Shown here: positions 52,272 through 62,295 of the stretch, piece after piece
Layout: each line of letters opens with the position of its first letter
Position numbering within the stretch: position 1 is the first letter of the stretch
Assembly (NCBI GenBank): GCA_020442165.1
Contig: JAGRKV010000054.1
Coordinates: forward strand, 62,001-126,000
From: Hyphomicrobiaceae bacterium
GTDB lineage: Bacteria; Pseudomonadota; Alphaproteobacteria; Rhizobiales; Hyphomicrobiaceae
Length of the DNA stretch: 64,000 nucleotides
Reading direction: 5' to 3'
The notes under the pieces: model-generated
What the model was told of the DNA's origin: nothing
Seen by the model: only the letters and a program-made list of their open reading frames with translations
Databases searched by the model: none
Made by a program: the position numbers and the translations under genes

Positions 52272-53462
52272 ATGCGCAATTTGATGCCGGCGGCGGCGCA
52301 CAATCTGGGGCTAAGCCGATGGGCACTGGTCGCAGCGCTGTCCATGGCGGCCGCTCCGTTGGCCGATGCCCGCGGTGCCGATGCCGTCTATACGGTCGGC
52401 AATTACCCCGTACAGGCCGCAGCCAAGAATGCCGTCGCGGCAAAGGATCAGGCCATCGCCGACGGTCAACAGGCGGCGTTCCGTTCGCTTCTGAAACGGC
52501 TGGTGCCGGTTACCGCCTACGGTCGCCTCAAGGCATTGAAAACCACCGATGCAAAGGCGCTGATCGATGGCTATGCCGTGCGCTCGGAGCGCAACTCGAC
52601 CACCGAATACATCGCCAGTCTGGACTTCACGTTTCGCGCCGGTGCCGTGCGCAATCTGCTGGCGCGCGAGAATGTGCCGTTCGTCGAGGAGCAGGCCCCC
52701 GAGGTGATCCTCATCGCGGCGGTGCGGGATGGCGACAAGCTGTTGCGCGACGGCGAAGTCGCCAAGGCCTGGATCGACATCTGGCGCGACCTTGACCTGG
52801 TGAACGCTTTGACACCGCTGCGGCTGGAACCAATCAAGCCCGTCATCCATAACGACACGCTCAACATGCTTGTGGCGGGCGACGACAGCGCTATCCGCGT
52901 GCTCGCCAGCGAATACACGGGCGAGAATATCGTTGCCGCCATTATTGAGATCGATCAGCCAGCCAGCCGCGTCCACGTCACGCTGGCAGGACGCGACGCT
53001 GTCGGTGTTTTCAACCTGAAGCGCAGCTATCGGCTCTACGACGGCGACCTCGGCTACAGCATGGAAATGGCGGCCGTAATCTCCATGGGCATTGTTGAAG
53101 GTCGCTGGAAGTCCGTGAAGGATCGCGGCGCAGGCGGTTATGCCGCTGGTCCTGTTACCTACGGCGGCGGAGCAATCGAAACATATGGTGGTGGTGCTGC
53201 TTCTTCGGCGCCGGCTCCAGGCAGCGAACCGGTGCGCATGCAGGTGGAATTCAAGGGGCTTTCGGAATGGAACGCTGTTCGTTCCCGCGTACTCGAAACA
53301 CCTGGCGTTTCGGGCGTGCAGATCGACGCGGTCTCAGCGCGCGGGGCTGACATGCAGCTGGCCTTCCCCGGTGGCGGCGAGGCACTCGCGACCGCTTTTG
53401 CCGCGCGCGGCCTGCGGCTGACCAATGTCGGTGGAAATTGGTTCTTGAGGTCAGGCTATTGA
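52272..53462 (+). CDS. DUF2066 domain exported protein
   Basis: A 396-residue protein with a signal-like N-terminus ([20 protein letters not shown], cleavage about residue 33) and a DUF2066 domain (residues about 38-250) recognised by [43 protein letters not shown]-terminal part from about 315 ([46 protein letters not shown]) is the usual fold seen after it. Function unknown; in Hyphomicrobiales it is always the first gene of a run with a CDP-alcohol phosphatidyltransferase, an AI-2E transporter and hdaA, exactly as seen here. The start at 52272 is well placed. Confidence 0.87.
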   Translation: MRNLMPAAAHNLGLSRWALVAALSMAAAPLADARGADAVYTVGNYPVQAAAKNAVAAKDQAIADGQQAAFRSLLKRLVPVTAYGRLKALKTTDAKALIDGYAVRSERNSTTEYIASLDFTFRAGAVRNLLARENVPFVEEQAPEVILIAAVRDGDKLLRDGEVAKAWIDIWRDLDLVNALTPLRLEPIKPVIHNDTLNMLVAGDDSAIRVLASEYTGENIVAAIIEIDQPASRVHVTLAGRDAVGVFNLKRSYRLYDGDLGYSMEMAAVISMGIVEGRWKSVKDRGAGGYAAGPVTYGGGAIETYGGGAASSAPAPGSEPVRMQVEFKGLSEWNAVRSRVLETPGVSGVQIDAVSARGADMQLAFPGGGEALATAFAARGLRLTNVGGNWFLRSGY

Positions 53463-53617
53463 AGCCGGGCCGGGCCAGAACGGCAGGCGGGAGTTTACCC
53501 AGATCTGAAGCCATTGCTTCCGGGTAGAGTTACGCTTGTGCATGTATTGAACATTTGCAAGCTTCGGCGTTGGGGAATTGAGAATGTTGCGGGCAAGCGG
53601 GTGAACGGGGAGCTGGC

Positions 53618-54175
53618 GTGGAGATCGTTCCCAACCTGATTACGCTCGGCCGCGTCGTGCTGGTGCCGGTGGTATTCTGGCTGCTGCTGGGCGGCGAAAT
53701 GCGCTGGGCATTCTATGTTTTCGTCATCGCCGGCATTTCCGATGGTGTCGACGGCTACCTTGCAAAGCGCTTCGGTTGGACATCCGAGCTGGGCGCCTAT
53801 CTCGACCCGCTTGCCGATAAGCTGCTGCTCGTCTGCATCTTCATAGCGCTTGGCGTTGCCGGCCAGTTGCCGTCATGGCTGGTCATCGGCGTCGTCACGC
53901 GCGATGTTCTGATCGTCGCCGGCGTCATGCTGGCTTGGTTGCTGGCCAATCCGGTCCTCATTCATCCGCTCGTCATTTCAAAGCTGAACACAGTGGCGCA
54001 AATCGTCCTGGCCGCCCTGGTGATGGCAGATGAGGGCTTCGGCCTGGGCCTGGGACTGCTGCGCCAGATTCTCACCTGGGCAACGGCAATCTTGATCGTG
54101 GTGTCGCTTGCCGCCTATGCGCGGACCTGGTTGCGGCATATGACCGGTATTGACGGCGGAGCGCTCCGGGGTTGA
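53618..54175 (+). CDS. CDP-alcohol phosphatidyltransferase family protein
   Basis: An integral membrane enzyme of 185 residues with about five to six helices, related to PgsA. The metal-binding signature D-G-x2-A-R-x8-G-x3-D-x3-D is present as SDGVDGYLAKRFGWTSELGAYLDPLADK, though the Ala-Arg is replaced by Gly-Tyr-Leu-Ala-Lys-Arg spacing, typical of this sub-branch. It likely makes phosphatidylglycerophosphate or a related lipid; a divergence from true PgsA is possible. The GTG start at 53618 has GGGGAG 6 bases upstream. It follows DUF2066 by 155 bases and precedes the AI-2E transporter by 127 bases. Confidence 0.88.
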   Translation: MEIVPNLITLGRVVLVPVVFWLLLGGEMRWAFYVFVIAGISDGVDGYLAKRFGWTSELGAYLDPLADKLLLVCIFIALGVAGQLPSWLVIGVVTRDVLIVAGVMLAWLLANPVLIHPLVISKLNTVAQIVLAALVMADEGFGLGLGLLRQILTWATAILIVVSLAAYARTWLRHMTGIDGGALRG

Positions 54176-54302
54176 AGCGCGGCGCGATGGTGGGACAGAG
54201 TTCCAGGGGGCATGCCGCCGCCGTCCGGCGCCGGTTGGTCGAGAAGCGTCACGCTTTGCGGCATCAGACCGCAGATAAGCGCATATGGATGGGGGAGAGA
54301 AC

Positions 54303-55403
54303 ATGAAGGCCGAACGGCAGGTACTGTTCTGGATGGGGGCTGCTCTCGTTCTCATTCTTGCGATCGGGCTGCTGAGGGACATCCTGCTGCCGTTCGTGGC
54401 GGGCATGGTGATCGCCTATTTCCTCAATCCGTTGGCTGGAATGCTTGAACGATTGGGTTTCTCGCGGCTGTGGGCATCGATCCTGATACTCCTGGTCGCC
54501 ATTGCCGCGTTCGTGGCGCTCGTCGTGTTCGTCGTCCCGGTTCTGGCGACACAGGCACAGCAGCTGGCCTTGGCACTGCCCGATGAAGTGGCCCGCCTGC
54601 GCGAGGTCATCGATCAATGGGCGCGGCAACGGCTCGGCACGCGCTATCCCGAGTTCGAGGCAGGCATCGCGCGTGCCTTCAATTCGCTTTCTGAGAACTG
54701 GGCAGGTCTTGCAAGCTGGCTGGCAACGACCCTGTGGGACCAGAGCCGGGCAGTCGTGAATTTCTTCTCCCTGCTGCTGGTCACGCCGCTCGTCGTATTC
54801 TACATGCTGCTCGACTGGGATCCGATGTTGGAGAAGATCAACGGCTGGCTGCCGCGCACGCATGCGCCTGCCATTCGTCAGCTCGCCGGCGATGTCAACG
54901 ATGCGGTCTCCGCCTTCATTCGCGGCCAGGGTACGGTCTGCCTGATACTTGGCCTGTTCTATGCGGCTGGGTTGAGTGCCATCGGTCTGCGCTATGGCCT
55001 GCTTGTCGGCCTGGCAACCGGCTTGATGGCGTTTGTGCCGTTCGTCGGTTGGGCCTCCGGCTTCATAACCTCGGTTACACTTGCCATCGTGCAGTTCTGG
55101 CCGGATGCCGTGCCGCTGTTGATGGTGGTCGGCCTGTTTCTCGCAGGGCAGGCCTTCGACGCCGGCTTTCTCTCGCCCAGCATCGTCGGCTCAAAGATCG
55201 GCCTGCACCCCGTCTGGCTGATCTTCGCCCTCTTTGTATTCTCCTATCTGTTCGGGTTTGTCGGTGTCCTCGTTGCGGTGCCCGTCGCAGCGGCAATCGG
55301 AGTGCTGGTGCGGTTCGCGCTCAAAGTGTATCTGGGCAGCGCGCTCTACAATGGAACGCCCGGTGCCGCTGTGAAGCCGCAGGGAGACACGCCGAATTCA
55401 TGA
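54303..55403 (+). CDS. AI-2E family transporter (PerM/TqsA-like)
   Basis: A 366-residue inner-membrane protein with about eight transmembrane helices: the opening LFWMGAALVLILAIGLLRDILLPFVAGMVIAYFLNPLAGMLERLGFS is the family mark, with LVTPLVVFYMLLDWDPM and GVLVAVPVAAAIGVLVRF as later conserved parts. Members export autoinducer-2 or other solutes, or act as Na+/H+ exchangers; the substrate here is not known. The ATG at 54303 has GGGGGAGAG before it. Its stop overlaps the hdaA start by the ATGA pattern, so translation is coupled. Confidence 0.93.
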   Translation: MKAERQVLFWMGAALVLILAIGLLRDILLPFVAGMVIAYFLNPLAGMLERLGFSRLWASILILLVAIAAFVALVVFVVPVLATQAQQLALALPDEVARLREVIDQWARQRLGTRYPEFEAGIARAFNSLSENWAGLASWLATTLWDQSRAVVNFFSLLLVTPLVVFYMLLDWDPMLEKINGWLPRTHAPAIRQLAGDVNDAVSAFIRGQGTVCLILGLFYAAGLSAIGLRYGLLVGLATGLMAFVPFVGWASGFITSVTLAIVQFWPDAVPLLMVVGLFLAGQAFDAGFLSPSIVGSKIGLHPVWLIFALFVFSYLFGFVGVLVAVPVAAAIGVLVRFALKVYLGSALYNGTPGAAVKPQGDTPNS

Positions 55404-56080
55404 ACTCCGCCCCACGACAGCTGGTGCTCGACCTGCCGTTGCGTTCCGCGCTGGGCATGGAAGACTTTTTCGTTTCACAGTCGAACCGGCCGGCTGTCGA
55501 CCTGATCGATAGCTGGCCCAATTGGCAGCACTGGGCCGCCGTGGTCGCGGGGCCGGAGGGGGCTGGCAAGTCCCACCTCGGCCATGTCTGGCAGGTGGCA
55601 TCGGGAGCAGAAGCTATCCCGGCAGCCGCACTCGATGAGACATCACTGCGGCGTCTGGAGTCGCGGGGTGCGCTTCTTGTTGAAGATATCGATCGCGGAA
55701 TAGCCGACGACCGCATCCTGTTTCACCTGTTGAACCTCGCGCGTGAGCACAAGCGTTCGATCCTGCTGACCTCGCGCACGCCGCCCGGTGAGATGAACAT
55801 CGCCCTGCCTGATCTGCGTTCGCGCCTGAGAGCTCTTCCGCTCATAACCATTGCGGCACCTGACGAGGCGCTTATCAGGGCGGTGCTGATAAAGTTGTTT
55901 GCGGATCGTCAACTTGTTGTTGAACCGCATGTGGTGAATTTCATCGCGCTGCGGATCGAGCGCTCGATGGCAGCCGTCAACGCGATAGTCGAGCGCTTGG
56001 ATCGTGAGGCATTGGCGACGCGCCGTCGCGTGACACGGGCTTTGGCGGCCGTTGTGCTCGACGCAGCCGATGAGGATTGA
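55400..56080 (+). CDS. hdaA: HdaA, DnaA-inactivating AAA+ protein
   Basis: A Hda-like member of the DnaA AAA+ family that promotes hydrolysis of DnaA-bound ATP with the sliding clamp, stopping re-initiation of replication. 226 residues. The N-terminal QLVLDLPLR carries the clamp-binding motif; GPEGAGKS is the Walker A and LLVEDIDRG the Walker [17 protein letters not shown] is a conserved sensor region. Its start overlaps the transporter stop by four bases. In Caulobacter HdaA depends on polyphosphate and the cell cycle, and ppk follows here directly, overlapping the hdaA end closely. It is a clear link in this window to replication control with ccrM. Confidence 0.93.
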   Translation: MNSAPRQLVLDLPLRSALGMEDFFVSQSNRPAVDLIDSWPNWQHWAAVVAGPEGAGKSHLGHVWQVASGAEAIPAAALDETSLRRLESRGALLVEDIDRGIADDRILFHLLNLAREHKRSILLTSRTPPGEMNIALPDLRSRLRALPLITIAAPDEALIRAVLIKLFADRQLVVEPHVVNFIALRIERSMAAVNAIVERLDREALATRRRVTRALAAVVLDAADED

Positions 56081-56130
56081 TGCGTGGGCCGGGCCAACCA
56101 CCGAGGCCCAGCATCGTTGGAGATTTGGCG

Positions 56131-58335
56131 ATGACAGCCGCTAAACCGAAGAAGGCGGGCGCAACGGAAAAGCCCAAAGCGCGGTTGCTGCGTGCGGAGC
56201 CGCCGCCGCAGGGCGCGGATCGCTACTACAACCGCGAACTGTCGTGGCTACAGTTCAACAAGCGCGTGCTGGAGGAGGCGGCAAACGCCCAGCATCCGTT
56301 GCTGGAGCGTCTGCGGTTCCTGGCGATCGCAGCGAGCAACCTCGATGAATTCTACATGGTTCGCGCCGCCGGCATCTTTGGGCAGCTGTCGGCAGGCGTT
56401 TCGACGGCCTCGCAGGATGGCCTGACACCAGCGCAGCAGCTGACGGAAATAAACCGCTTTGTCTCTGGAGTCGTGCGCCAGAAGCAGGAGATCTGGGAGG
56501 CACTGCTTAAAGAGCTTGATGCGGTTGGCATCGTGCTGTTGACGGAAAGCAAACTGACGGCTGCCGAGCGTGCCTGGCTCGAAAAGCTGTTCATGCAGCA
56601 GATCTTCCCGATCCTGACACCGATCGCCGTTGATCCCGCGCACCCCTTCCCGTTCATTCTCAACCTCGGCCTGACGCTCGCGGTGGAAATGGACAACGCT
56701 GTGCGCGCGATGAACGGGTTGATCCCGATACCGAGCCAGTTGGACCGCTTCATCCGCCTTCCGGATGGAGCAGACGGTTCGTCCGAAATCCGTTTCGTGC
56801 AACTTGAAACCGTCATCAGCCTCTTTCTCGATGCATTGTTCCCGGGCTTCGAGGTGAAGGCACGCGGCACCTTCCGTCTGATCCGAGACAGCGACATCGA
56901 ACTGCAAGAGGAAGCCGAGGATCTCGTGCGTTCGTTCGAGACGGCATTGAAGCGCCGCCGGCGCGGTCATGTGATCCGGCTCGAAATCGATGCGTGCATG
57001 CCCGATCATTTGCGCCGCTTCGTCATCGAGGAGCTGGAGGTCGGTGATGAATCGATCTTTGTGAAGGAGGGCGTGCTCGGTCTCGCCGATGCCACGCAGC
57101 TGATCGTGGCAGACCGGCCCGATCTGATGTTCAAGCCTTTTGCTATCCGCTTTCCCGAGCGCATCCGCGAATTCAACGGTGACTGTTTCGCGGCCATCCG
57201 GCAGAAGGACATCGTTGTCCATCACCCCTACGAGAGCTTCGACGTCGTCGTGCAGTATCTGCGCCAGGCGGTTGCCGACCCCAACGTCATGGCGATCAAA
57301 TGGACCCTCTACCGAACGTCGCGTGATTCACCGATCGTCCGCGCCCTCAAGGAAGCGGTCGAGGCCGGCAAGTCGGTAACGGCGGTCGTTGAACTGAAAG
57401 CCCGCTTCGATGAGGCCGCCAATATTCGCTGGGCGCGTGATCTGGAAAGTGCCGGTGTCCATGTGGTGTATGGCTTCATCGAGCTGAAGACGCATGCAAA
57501 GCTCGGCCTCGTCGTGCGCCGCGAGGGAACGGAGCTTGCCACATATTGCCATATCGGAACTGGCAATTATCACCCGCAGACGGCGCGGGTCTACACGGAC
57601 TTGTCGCTCTTCACGAACGATCCCGCTATCGGCCGCGACGTCACCCGCATATTCAACTTCGTCACCGGCTACGGTGAACCCGGCGTCTTCGAACGCATGG
57701 CAGCTTCGCCGCGCGGCATTCGCGAGCGCATACTGTCCCACATCCGCGAGGAGATCGACCACGCACGCGATGGCAAGCCCGCCGCGATCTGGATGAAGAT
57801 GAATTCACTAGTCGACAAGCAGATCATAGATGCGCTCTACGTTGCCAGCGAGAATGGTGTTGAAATCGACCTGATCGTCCGGGGCATCTGTTGCCTGCGC
57901 CCGGGCATCCCGGGATTGTCGAGCCGGATTCGCGTGAAGAGCATCATCGGCCGCTTCCTGGAGCATTCACGCATTTATTGCTTTGGCTGCGGCGAGGGGT
58001 TGCCCTCTCCCAAGGCCGCCGTCTACATCAGCTCGGCCGACATGATGCCGCGCAATCTTGACCGGCGCGTCGAGGCAATGGTGCAGATCCTCAATCCCAC
58101 CGTCCATGAGCAGTTGCTCGAACAGATCATGGTCGCCAACATGATGGACAACCAGCAGACATGGCACATCATGCCAGATGGATCTTCTGTCCGCGCCACG
58201 CTGGCGCCCGGCGAAGAGCCGTTCAACGCGCACAAGTATTTCATGACCAACCCGTCCTTGTCGGGACGCGGTGCGTCGCTCGCTGCGAGCCGCCCGCCCG
58301 AATTCCCGATCAAGAAACGCAAAGCGCCGAAATAG
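56131..58335 (+). CDS. ppk: Polyphosphate kinase 1
   Basis: Reversible transfer of the ATP gamma-phosphate to polyphosphate. A 734-residue protein of the PPK1 family with all four domains: the N-terminal [20 protein letters not shown] and [12 protein letters not shown], the head domain, and two phospholipase D-type catalytic domains with [15 protein letters not shown] (phosphorylated His) and [19 protein letters not shown]. The ATG at 56131 ([10 protein letters not shown]) has GGAG about 10 bases upstream; the ATG at 56080 overlapping the hdaA stop is an alternative that adds 17 residues. It is followed by ppx after 10 bases, the usual pairing for polyphosphate synthesis and degradation. Confidence 0.97.
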   Translation: MTAAKPKKAGATEKPKARLLRAEPPPQGADRYYNRELSWLQFNKRVLEEAANAQHPLLERLRFLAIAASNLDEFYMVRAAGIFGQLSAGVSTASQDGLTPAQQLTEINRFVSGVVRQKQEIWEALLKELDAVGIVLLTESKLTAAERAWLEKLFMQQIFPILTPIAVDPAHPFPFILNLGLTLAVEMDNAVRAMNGLIPIPSQLDRFIRLPDGADGSSEIRFVQLETVISLFLDALFPGFEVKARGTFRLIRDSDIELQEEAEDLVRSFETALKRRRRGHVIRLEIDACMPDHLRRFVIEELEVGDESIFVKEGVLGLADATQLIVADRPDLMFKPFAIRFPERIREFNGDCFAAIRQKDIVVHHPYESFDVVVQYLRQAVADPNVMAIKWTLYRTSRDSPIVRALKEAVEAGKSVTAVVELKARFDEAANIRWARDLESAGVHVVYGFIELKTHAKLGLVVRREGTELATYCHIGTGNYHPQTARVYTDLSLFTNDPAIGRDVTRIFNFVTGYGEPGVFERMAASPRGIRERILSHIREEIDHARDGKPAAIWMKMNSLVDKQIIDALYVASENGVEIDLIVRGICCLRPGIPGLSSRIRVKSIIGRFLEHSRIYCFGCGEGLPSPKAAVYISSADMMPRNLDRRVEAMVQILNPTVHEQLLEQIMVANMMDNQQTWHIMPDGSSVRATLAPGEEPFNAHKYFMTNPSLSGRGASLAASRPPEFPIKKRKAPK

Positions 58336-58345
58336 GAGCGCGACG

Positions 58346-59884
58346 TTGACAGCCCTTCGCGAATACCAGAGCGCCAGCGAGCATCTCGGAAGTCTGGAAC
58401 CGATCGGAGTGGTGGACATCGGGTCCAACTCTGTCCGGTTCGTGATCTACGATGGATTGACGCGCGCACCTTCGCCCGTCTTCAACGAGAAGGTCCTGTG
58501 CGGTCTTGGCAAGTCCGTCGCCTCGACGGGCAAGCTCGGCGCCAAGAGCGTCACCTGCGCCACCGAGGCGCTGGCGCGGTTCCATGCCATCAGCCGCAAT
58601 CTCGGGGTCAAGAACCTCTATGCGATCGCCACCGCTGCCGTTCGCGAGGCCGACGACGGACCCGAGTTCATCCGCCGCGGGGAAAAGGAACTCGGCGAGC
58701 GCATTCAGATCCTGTCGGGCGAGAAGGAAGCGACGCTCGCGGCCAGCGGCATCATGATGGGCTTCGTCGGCGCCGATGGTGTCGCCGGCGATCTGGGTGG
58801 CGGCAGTCTCGAATTGATCGACATCTCCGGCCCGACCCTCAACGAGGCAACGACATTGCCCTTGGGTGGTCTGCGTCTCATCGATACGACCAAGGGCAAG
58901 GTCGACAAGGCGGAGCAAATTGCCGGCAAGGCGATTGAAAGCGTGCCGTGGCTCGGGCGCGGCAAGGGGCGGCCATTCTACGCGGTTGGCGGTACGTGGC
59001 GCGCGCTTGCGAAAATGTATATGGAGCAGACCGACTATCCCTTGCGCGTGATGCACGGTTTTTCACTGCCGACGCGGACTGTGATCGACTTCTGCGAGAC
59101 CATCGTAAAGGCCAAGAAGCTGACGACGCTGCCCGGAGCGAGTGAAGTTTCCAAGGCACGCAGGGATACGCTGCCCTTTGGCGCGGCGGTGTTGGAGCAG
59201 CTGCTGAAGAAGCTTGAACCCTCGGAGGTCATCTTTTCGGTCTTCGGCATCCGCGAAGGTCTTCTCTATTCGCTGATGCCGAAGGAGGAACGGAAGAAGG
59301 ATCCGCTGATTTCCTCTTGCGAGCTGTTCGCTAAATTGCGCTCGCGTTCCGTCCAGCATGCCATGGAGCTGTGCGATTGGACCGATGCCCTGTTCGGTCC
59401 AGGCGGCATGGATGAGACGGCAGACGAGCGCCGCTTGCGGCACGCAGCCTGCCTGTTGTCCGACATCGGCTGGCGCGCGCATCCCGACTATCGCGGTGAG
59501 CAGAGCCTCAACATCGTTGCGCATGCCGGATTGGGCGGGATAGACCATCCCGGCCGCATGTTCCTTGCCCTTGCCGTCTATTTCCGCCATGCCGGCTCCA
59601 GCGAGGCAAAGGGTGAGCATCTGTCCGAGCGCATGAAGCGCTTTGTCACGAAGCGCGCCTTGACGCGGGCGCGCATCGTCGGCGCGGCGGTGCGTGCCGC
59701 CCATATGCTATCGATCGGCATGCCCGGGGTTATCGACATGACGCCGCTGACCTATGAGGGCGATCGCCTGGTGATGACGATCCCGGAGGCATTTGCCGGT
59801 CTTGATGGCGAACGGCTGCGCCGCCGGTTCGGCGCCCTTGCAACACTTTTGGATAAAACCCCGGAAATCCGCATCCTCGGCTGA
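58346..59884 (+). CDS. ppx: Exopolyphosphatase / Ppx-GppA family
   Basis: Releases orthophosphate from the ends of polyphosphate; family members also hydrolyse pppGpp. 512 residues. ASKHA-fold: GVVDIGSNSVRFVIYDG (phosphate loop) near residue 20, VAGDLGGGSLELIDI (second loop) and YAVGGTWRALAKMYM. The C-terminal half is a helical HD-like domain typical of alphaproteobacterial Ppx (LLSDIGWRAHPDYRGEQ). The start is a TTG at 58346 with AGGAG at 8 bases, 10 bases after the ppk stop. ppk and ppx are probably co-transcribed with hdaA, balancing polyphosphate. Confidence 0.96.
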   Translation: MTALREYQSASEHLGSLEPIGVVDIGSNSVRFVIYDGLTRAPSPVFNEKVLCGLGKSVASTGKLGAKSVTCATEALARFHAISRNLGVKNLYAIATAAVREADDGPEFIRRGEKELGERIQILSGEKEATLAASGIMMGFVGADGVAGDLGGGSLELIDISGPTLNEATTLPLGGLRLIDTTKGKVDKAEQIAGKAIESVPWLGRGKGRPFYAVGGTWRALAKMYMEQTDYPLRVMHGFSLPTRTVIDFCETIVKAKKLTTLPGASEVSKARRDTLPFGAAVLEQLLKKLEPSEVIFSVFGIREGLLYSLMPKEERKKDPLISSCELFAKLRSRSVQHAMELCDWTDALFGPGGMDETADERRLRHAACLLSDIGWRAHPDYRGEQSLNIVAHAGLGGIDHPGRMFLALAVYFRHAGSSEAKGEHLSERMKRFVTKRALTRARIVGAAVRAAHMLSIGMPGVIDMTPLTYEGDRLVMTIPEAFAGLDGERLRRRFGALATLLDKTPEIRILG

Positions 59885-60173
59885 TCGATGACTTGATTGG
59901 GCCCGGCGTTGCCACAATTAAGGCTAGTCTGTCCGCAGACGGGGCGGGCAGATGCAACATTCTGCGGAAACGAGGTTTCCAACCGTTTGCTCCAGGGCGG
60001 GATCCTCCTCTTGTGGCGTTCGTGATTGCTTCGGTGAATGTCATTGCGCCGCTGCATGTCGATGGAACCGTTCCGGCCCCCGCGTTCGCAGTGTCGATCG
60101 GAAACGATGCGTGCGAGGTGTCGCTGCAGGGCGGCTCACAGATTAGGTAAACACCGGGTGCAACAGAGGCGAA

Positions 60174-61061
60174 ATGGCGGCTGATCCCTATACGACACTC
60201 GGTCTTGCCCGCAGCGCGACGGACGAAGAGGTCCGGTCCGCGTTTCGCAAACTGGCCAAGTCGTGCCATCCAGACCTGCATCCAGGAGACCGCGCGGCTG
60301 CCGATCGCTTCAAGTCCCTGTCGGCCGCCTACGACATCATCGGTGATCCCGAACGCCGCCGCCTCTTCGATACCGGACTTATCGATGCCTCCGGTGAACC
60401 GATCCGTCAGCCGCAACCCAACGGTGCACATGCGGGTGCTGCGGGTTCGTTTCGCGATGTCTTCAACGATTTCTTCAACGATGGCAGCTGGAGTGGAGCA
60501 CGATCTGGCAACACTGGGCGCCCGGGCTTTCATGTTCGGGGCCAGGACGTGCGCTACACGCTCGACGTTGAATTCCTGGAAGCGATCTCCGGCACCCGCA
60601 AGCGCGTCACCATGCCCGAAGGCGGCATGCTCGATCTGACTGTGCCGGAGGGTGTGACCGATGGCCAGGTGCTACGCCTGAAGGGCAAAGGCAAGCCCGG
60701 CTTCGGCGGCGCCGAACCGGGCGATGCCCTGGTGGAGATCAACGTCAAGCCACATGCAGATTTTCAGCGAGTTGGCGATGACATCCACATGGTCCTGCCG
60801 ATCTCGCTGGATGAAGCCGTACTGGGCGGCAAGGTCGACATTGCGACACCGAGCAGCCGCGTGCAGCTTGCGCTGCCGAAAGGTACCAGTTCAGGCCGCG
60901 TGTTCCGGCTCCGTGGCAAGGGTGCCAAGGCGAGCGGTGGCACGAAACAGGGCGACCTGTTGGTGACGGTGCGCATCATGCTGCCCGACGAGATTGACGA
61001 AGGGCTGGCCTACTTCATTTCCGAATGGCGCAAGAAGCACCCCCATAAGCCGCGTGGGTGA
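60174..61061 (+). CDS. DnaJ/CbpA-type co-chaperone
   Basis: A 295-residue J protein. The N-terminal J domain has DPYTTLGLARSATDEEVRSAFRKLAKSCHPDLHPG with the HPD motif (H32-D34). A Gly/Asn/Asp-rich linker follows (about residues 78-120), then the DnaJ C-terminal client-binding domains: RGQDVRYTLDVEFLEAISGTRKRV and VLPISLDEAVLGGKVDIATPSSRV. There is no Cys-rich zinc-finger domain, so it is CbpA-like rather than DnaJ. The frame runs from an ATG at 60174. It follows ppx by 289 bases. Confidence 0.93.
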   Translation: MAADPYTTLGLARSATDEEVRSAFRKLAKSCHPDLHPGDRAAADRFKSLSAAYDIIGDPERRRLFDTGLIDASGEPIRQPQPNGAHAGAAGSFRDVFNDFFNDGSWSGARSGNTGRPGFHVRGQDVRYTLDVEFLEAISGTRKRVTMPEGGMLDLTVPEGVTDGQVLRLKGKGKPGFGGAEPGDALVEINVKPHADFQRVGDDIHMVLPISLDEAVLGGKVDIATPSSRVQLALPKGTSSGRVFRLRGKGAKASGGTKQGDLLVTVRIMLPDEIDEGLAYFISEWRKKHPHKPRG

Positions 61062-61281
61062 ACGTCGCGGCGTCTACATGCGGCACGTTGCTGGTGGCAG
61101 TCGGATTGTCTGCCTGGGAGCAACGTACTGAACCGCACGGCTCACGTGTCTGCCGATAGCCGAATTCAAGACACCGACGAACCCTCAATGTTCGCTGACT
61201 GCGAATGTCAATTCCTCTGAGGTAGTGCCGTGTCCCATGATGCCAAGTGAAACCCGCGTCCATCAGGCACATTCGGGGCTT

Positions 61282-61611
61282 TCACGAACTCGCCGGATTT
61301 GCGCAGCCAGCCTCCAGACGCTTCTTCGCATGGGCAAGCTCACCGGCTGATATCGCAAGCAAGAGGATCTGTGAAACGGTTCCAGAAACGATCAGGAACC
61401 ACAGATTGAATCGGCTTGGATCGTTCAAACAAACTCGCGCCGCTTCAAAGAATAGGCAAACCGAAACGCCCATAAGCATCGTCAAGGCCAAATGCGGCCA
61501 GCGCGGTATGAAACTGTAGATGTGGCCCGCGGCCTCCTGCTTGCGGCGGTTGAAGTCGCTTCCCAATGCAACTGCCAGTGGGATGATTAGGACGGTCAAC
61601 CAGTTAATCAT
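61282..61611 (-). CDS. Small membrane protein, hypothetical
   Basis: A 109-residue protein with three transmembrane helices: INWLTVLIIPLAVALG, HLALTMLMGVSVCLFFEAARVCL and NLWFLIVSGTVSQILLLAISA. A conserved-looking QEAAGHIYSFIPRWPHL lies between the first two. GGAG stands about 8 bases before the ATG at 61611. It is the first of a group of orphan genes between the DnaJ-like gene and rnd. I do not recognise the family. Confidence 0.65.
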   Translation of the reverse strand: MINWLTVLIIPLAVALGSDFNRRKQEAAGHIYSFIPRWPHLALTMLMGVSVCLFFEAARVCLNDPSRFNLWFLIVSGTVSQILLLAISAGELAHAKKRLEAGCANPASS

Positions 61612-61747
61612 GGCGCGCTCCGTGCTTCGTGTCATCGCTCCCTATTTGTCGCAGCGGGCGCAGTTCCGGTTCAACGTGGGGGTTCGTTTGAACCTTTCAT
61701 TAGATCGCCGCGACCCAGAAGCGTAGCGGAACATCGAGGAGAGACAC

Positions 61748-62014
61748 ATGCGAATTGCATCAGTTAGTTTGACCGTAATGGCTTTTGCGGCCGTCATCGG
61801 GAGCAATGTTGTGCTCGCAAACCCGGCGCAAGCGGCCCACTGTCTTTATATTGCGTACCACAGCAACGGTGCACGAATTGCCGACGGCGCCGCGATCGCC
61901 AGGAATACGAGAGTTGCCTGTCGGCGAGCGAAGCGACGTTGCGAACGCGAGCGGGCAAGAAAAATTCACCGGATGGGCATCTCGCCTCGCGGCATTCAGT
62001 GCAGGCGCGAATAG
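61748..62014 (+). CDS. Small secreted protein, CLYxAY / ACxRAKxxC type (paralog 2)
   Basis: An 88-residue protein with a signal peptide (MRIASVSLTVMAFAAVIGSN, cleavage about residue 30, after AQA). The mature domain shares with the protein at 30969 the block CLYxAY, the block ACRRAKRRC, and a last GIQCRRE with Cys. The middle differs, and this copy is more basic (Arg-rich). GAGGAGAG stands 6 bases before the ATG. It is followed by a possible terminator about 80 bases on. Function unknown; the two are spaced about 30 kb apart in the window. Confidence 0.68.
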   Translation: MRIASVSLTVMAFAAVIGSNVVLANPAQAAHCLYIAYHSNGARIADGAAIARNTRVACRRAKRRCERERARKIHRMGISPRGIQCRRE

Positions 62015-62095
62015 CAGTATTGCGACAGGATAGCCGCGGTCTAATTTGCCGGGTACGCCGAGTTAATGAAACACGAGCGCAGAACGAGACACATG

Positions 62096-62124
62096 AAGAG
62101 CGGTGTATCTGCCGCTCTTTTGGA
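62096..62124 (+). terminator. Possible terminator after the second small secreted protein gene
   Basis: AAGAGCGG (62096-62103) pairs with CCGCTCTT (62112-62119) around an 8-base loop and runs into TTTTGG. It lies about 80 bases after the stop. Confidence 0.6.
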
Positions 62125-62295
62125 TTTCCAGTGCAGCATGCTTGGCGTTCGCGTGGCGCCAGTGCTGTCTCGCGCGAAGAAGAGGAGGCCTAGACGCTAG
62201 ACTCTGCGAGTTCAGTCCGCTTAGCTCTGTTGCGCAGTGGCTAAGGTGCTTTGCATTCATGGCTCGCCAAATAATTTCAATCGTGGAGCGAACTC

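Noticed and set aside
52013..52345. N-terminal extension of purM of about 110 residues
   Set aside because: The ATG at 52012 has a ribosome binding site and matches the usual PurM N-terminus; the extension overlaps the DUF2066 gene start.
59893..60150. Plus-strand frame of 85 residues between ppx and the DnaJ-like gene
   Set aside because: The C-terminal half looks mildly protein-like, but there is no ribosome binding site and no recognisable domain, so I left it out.
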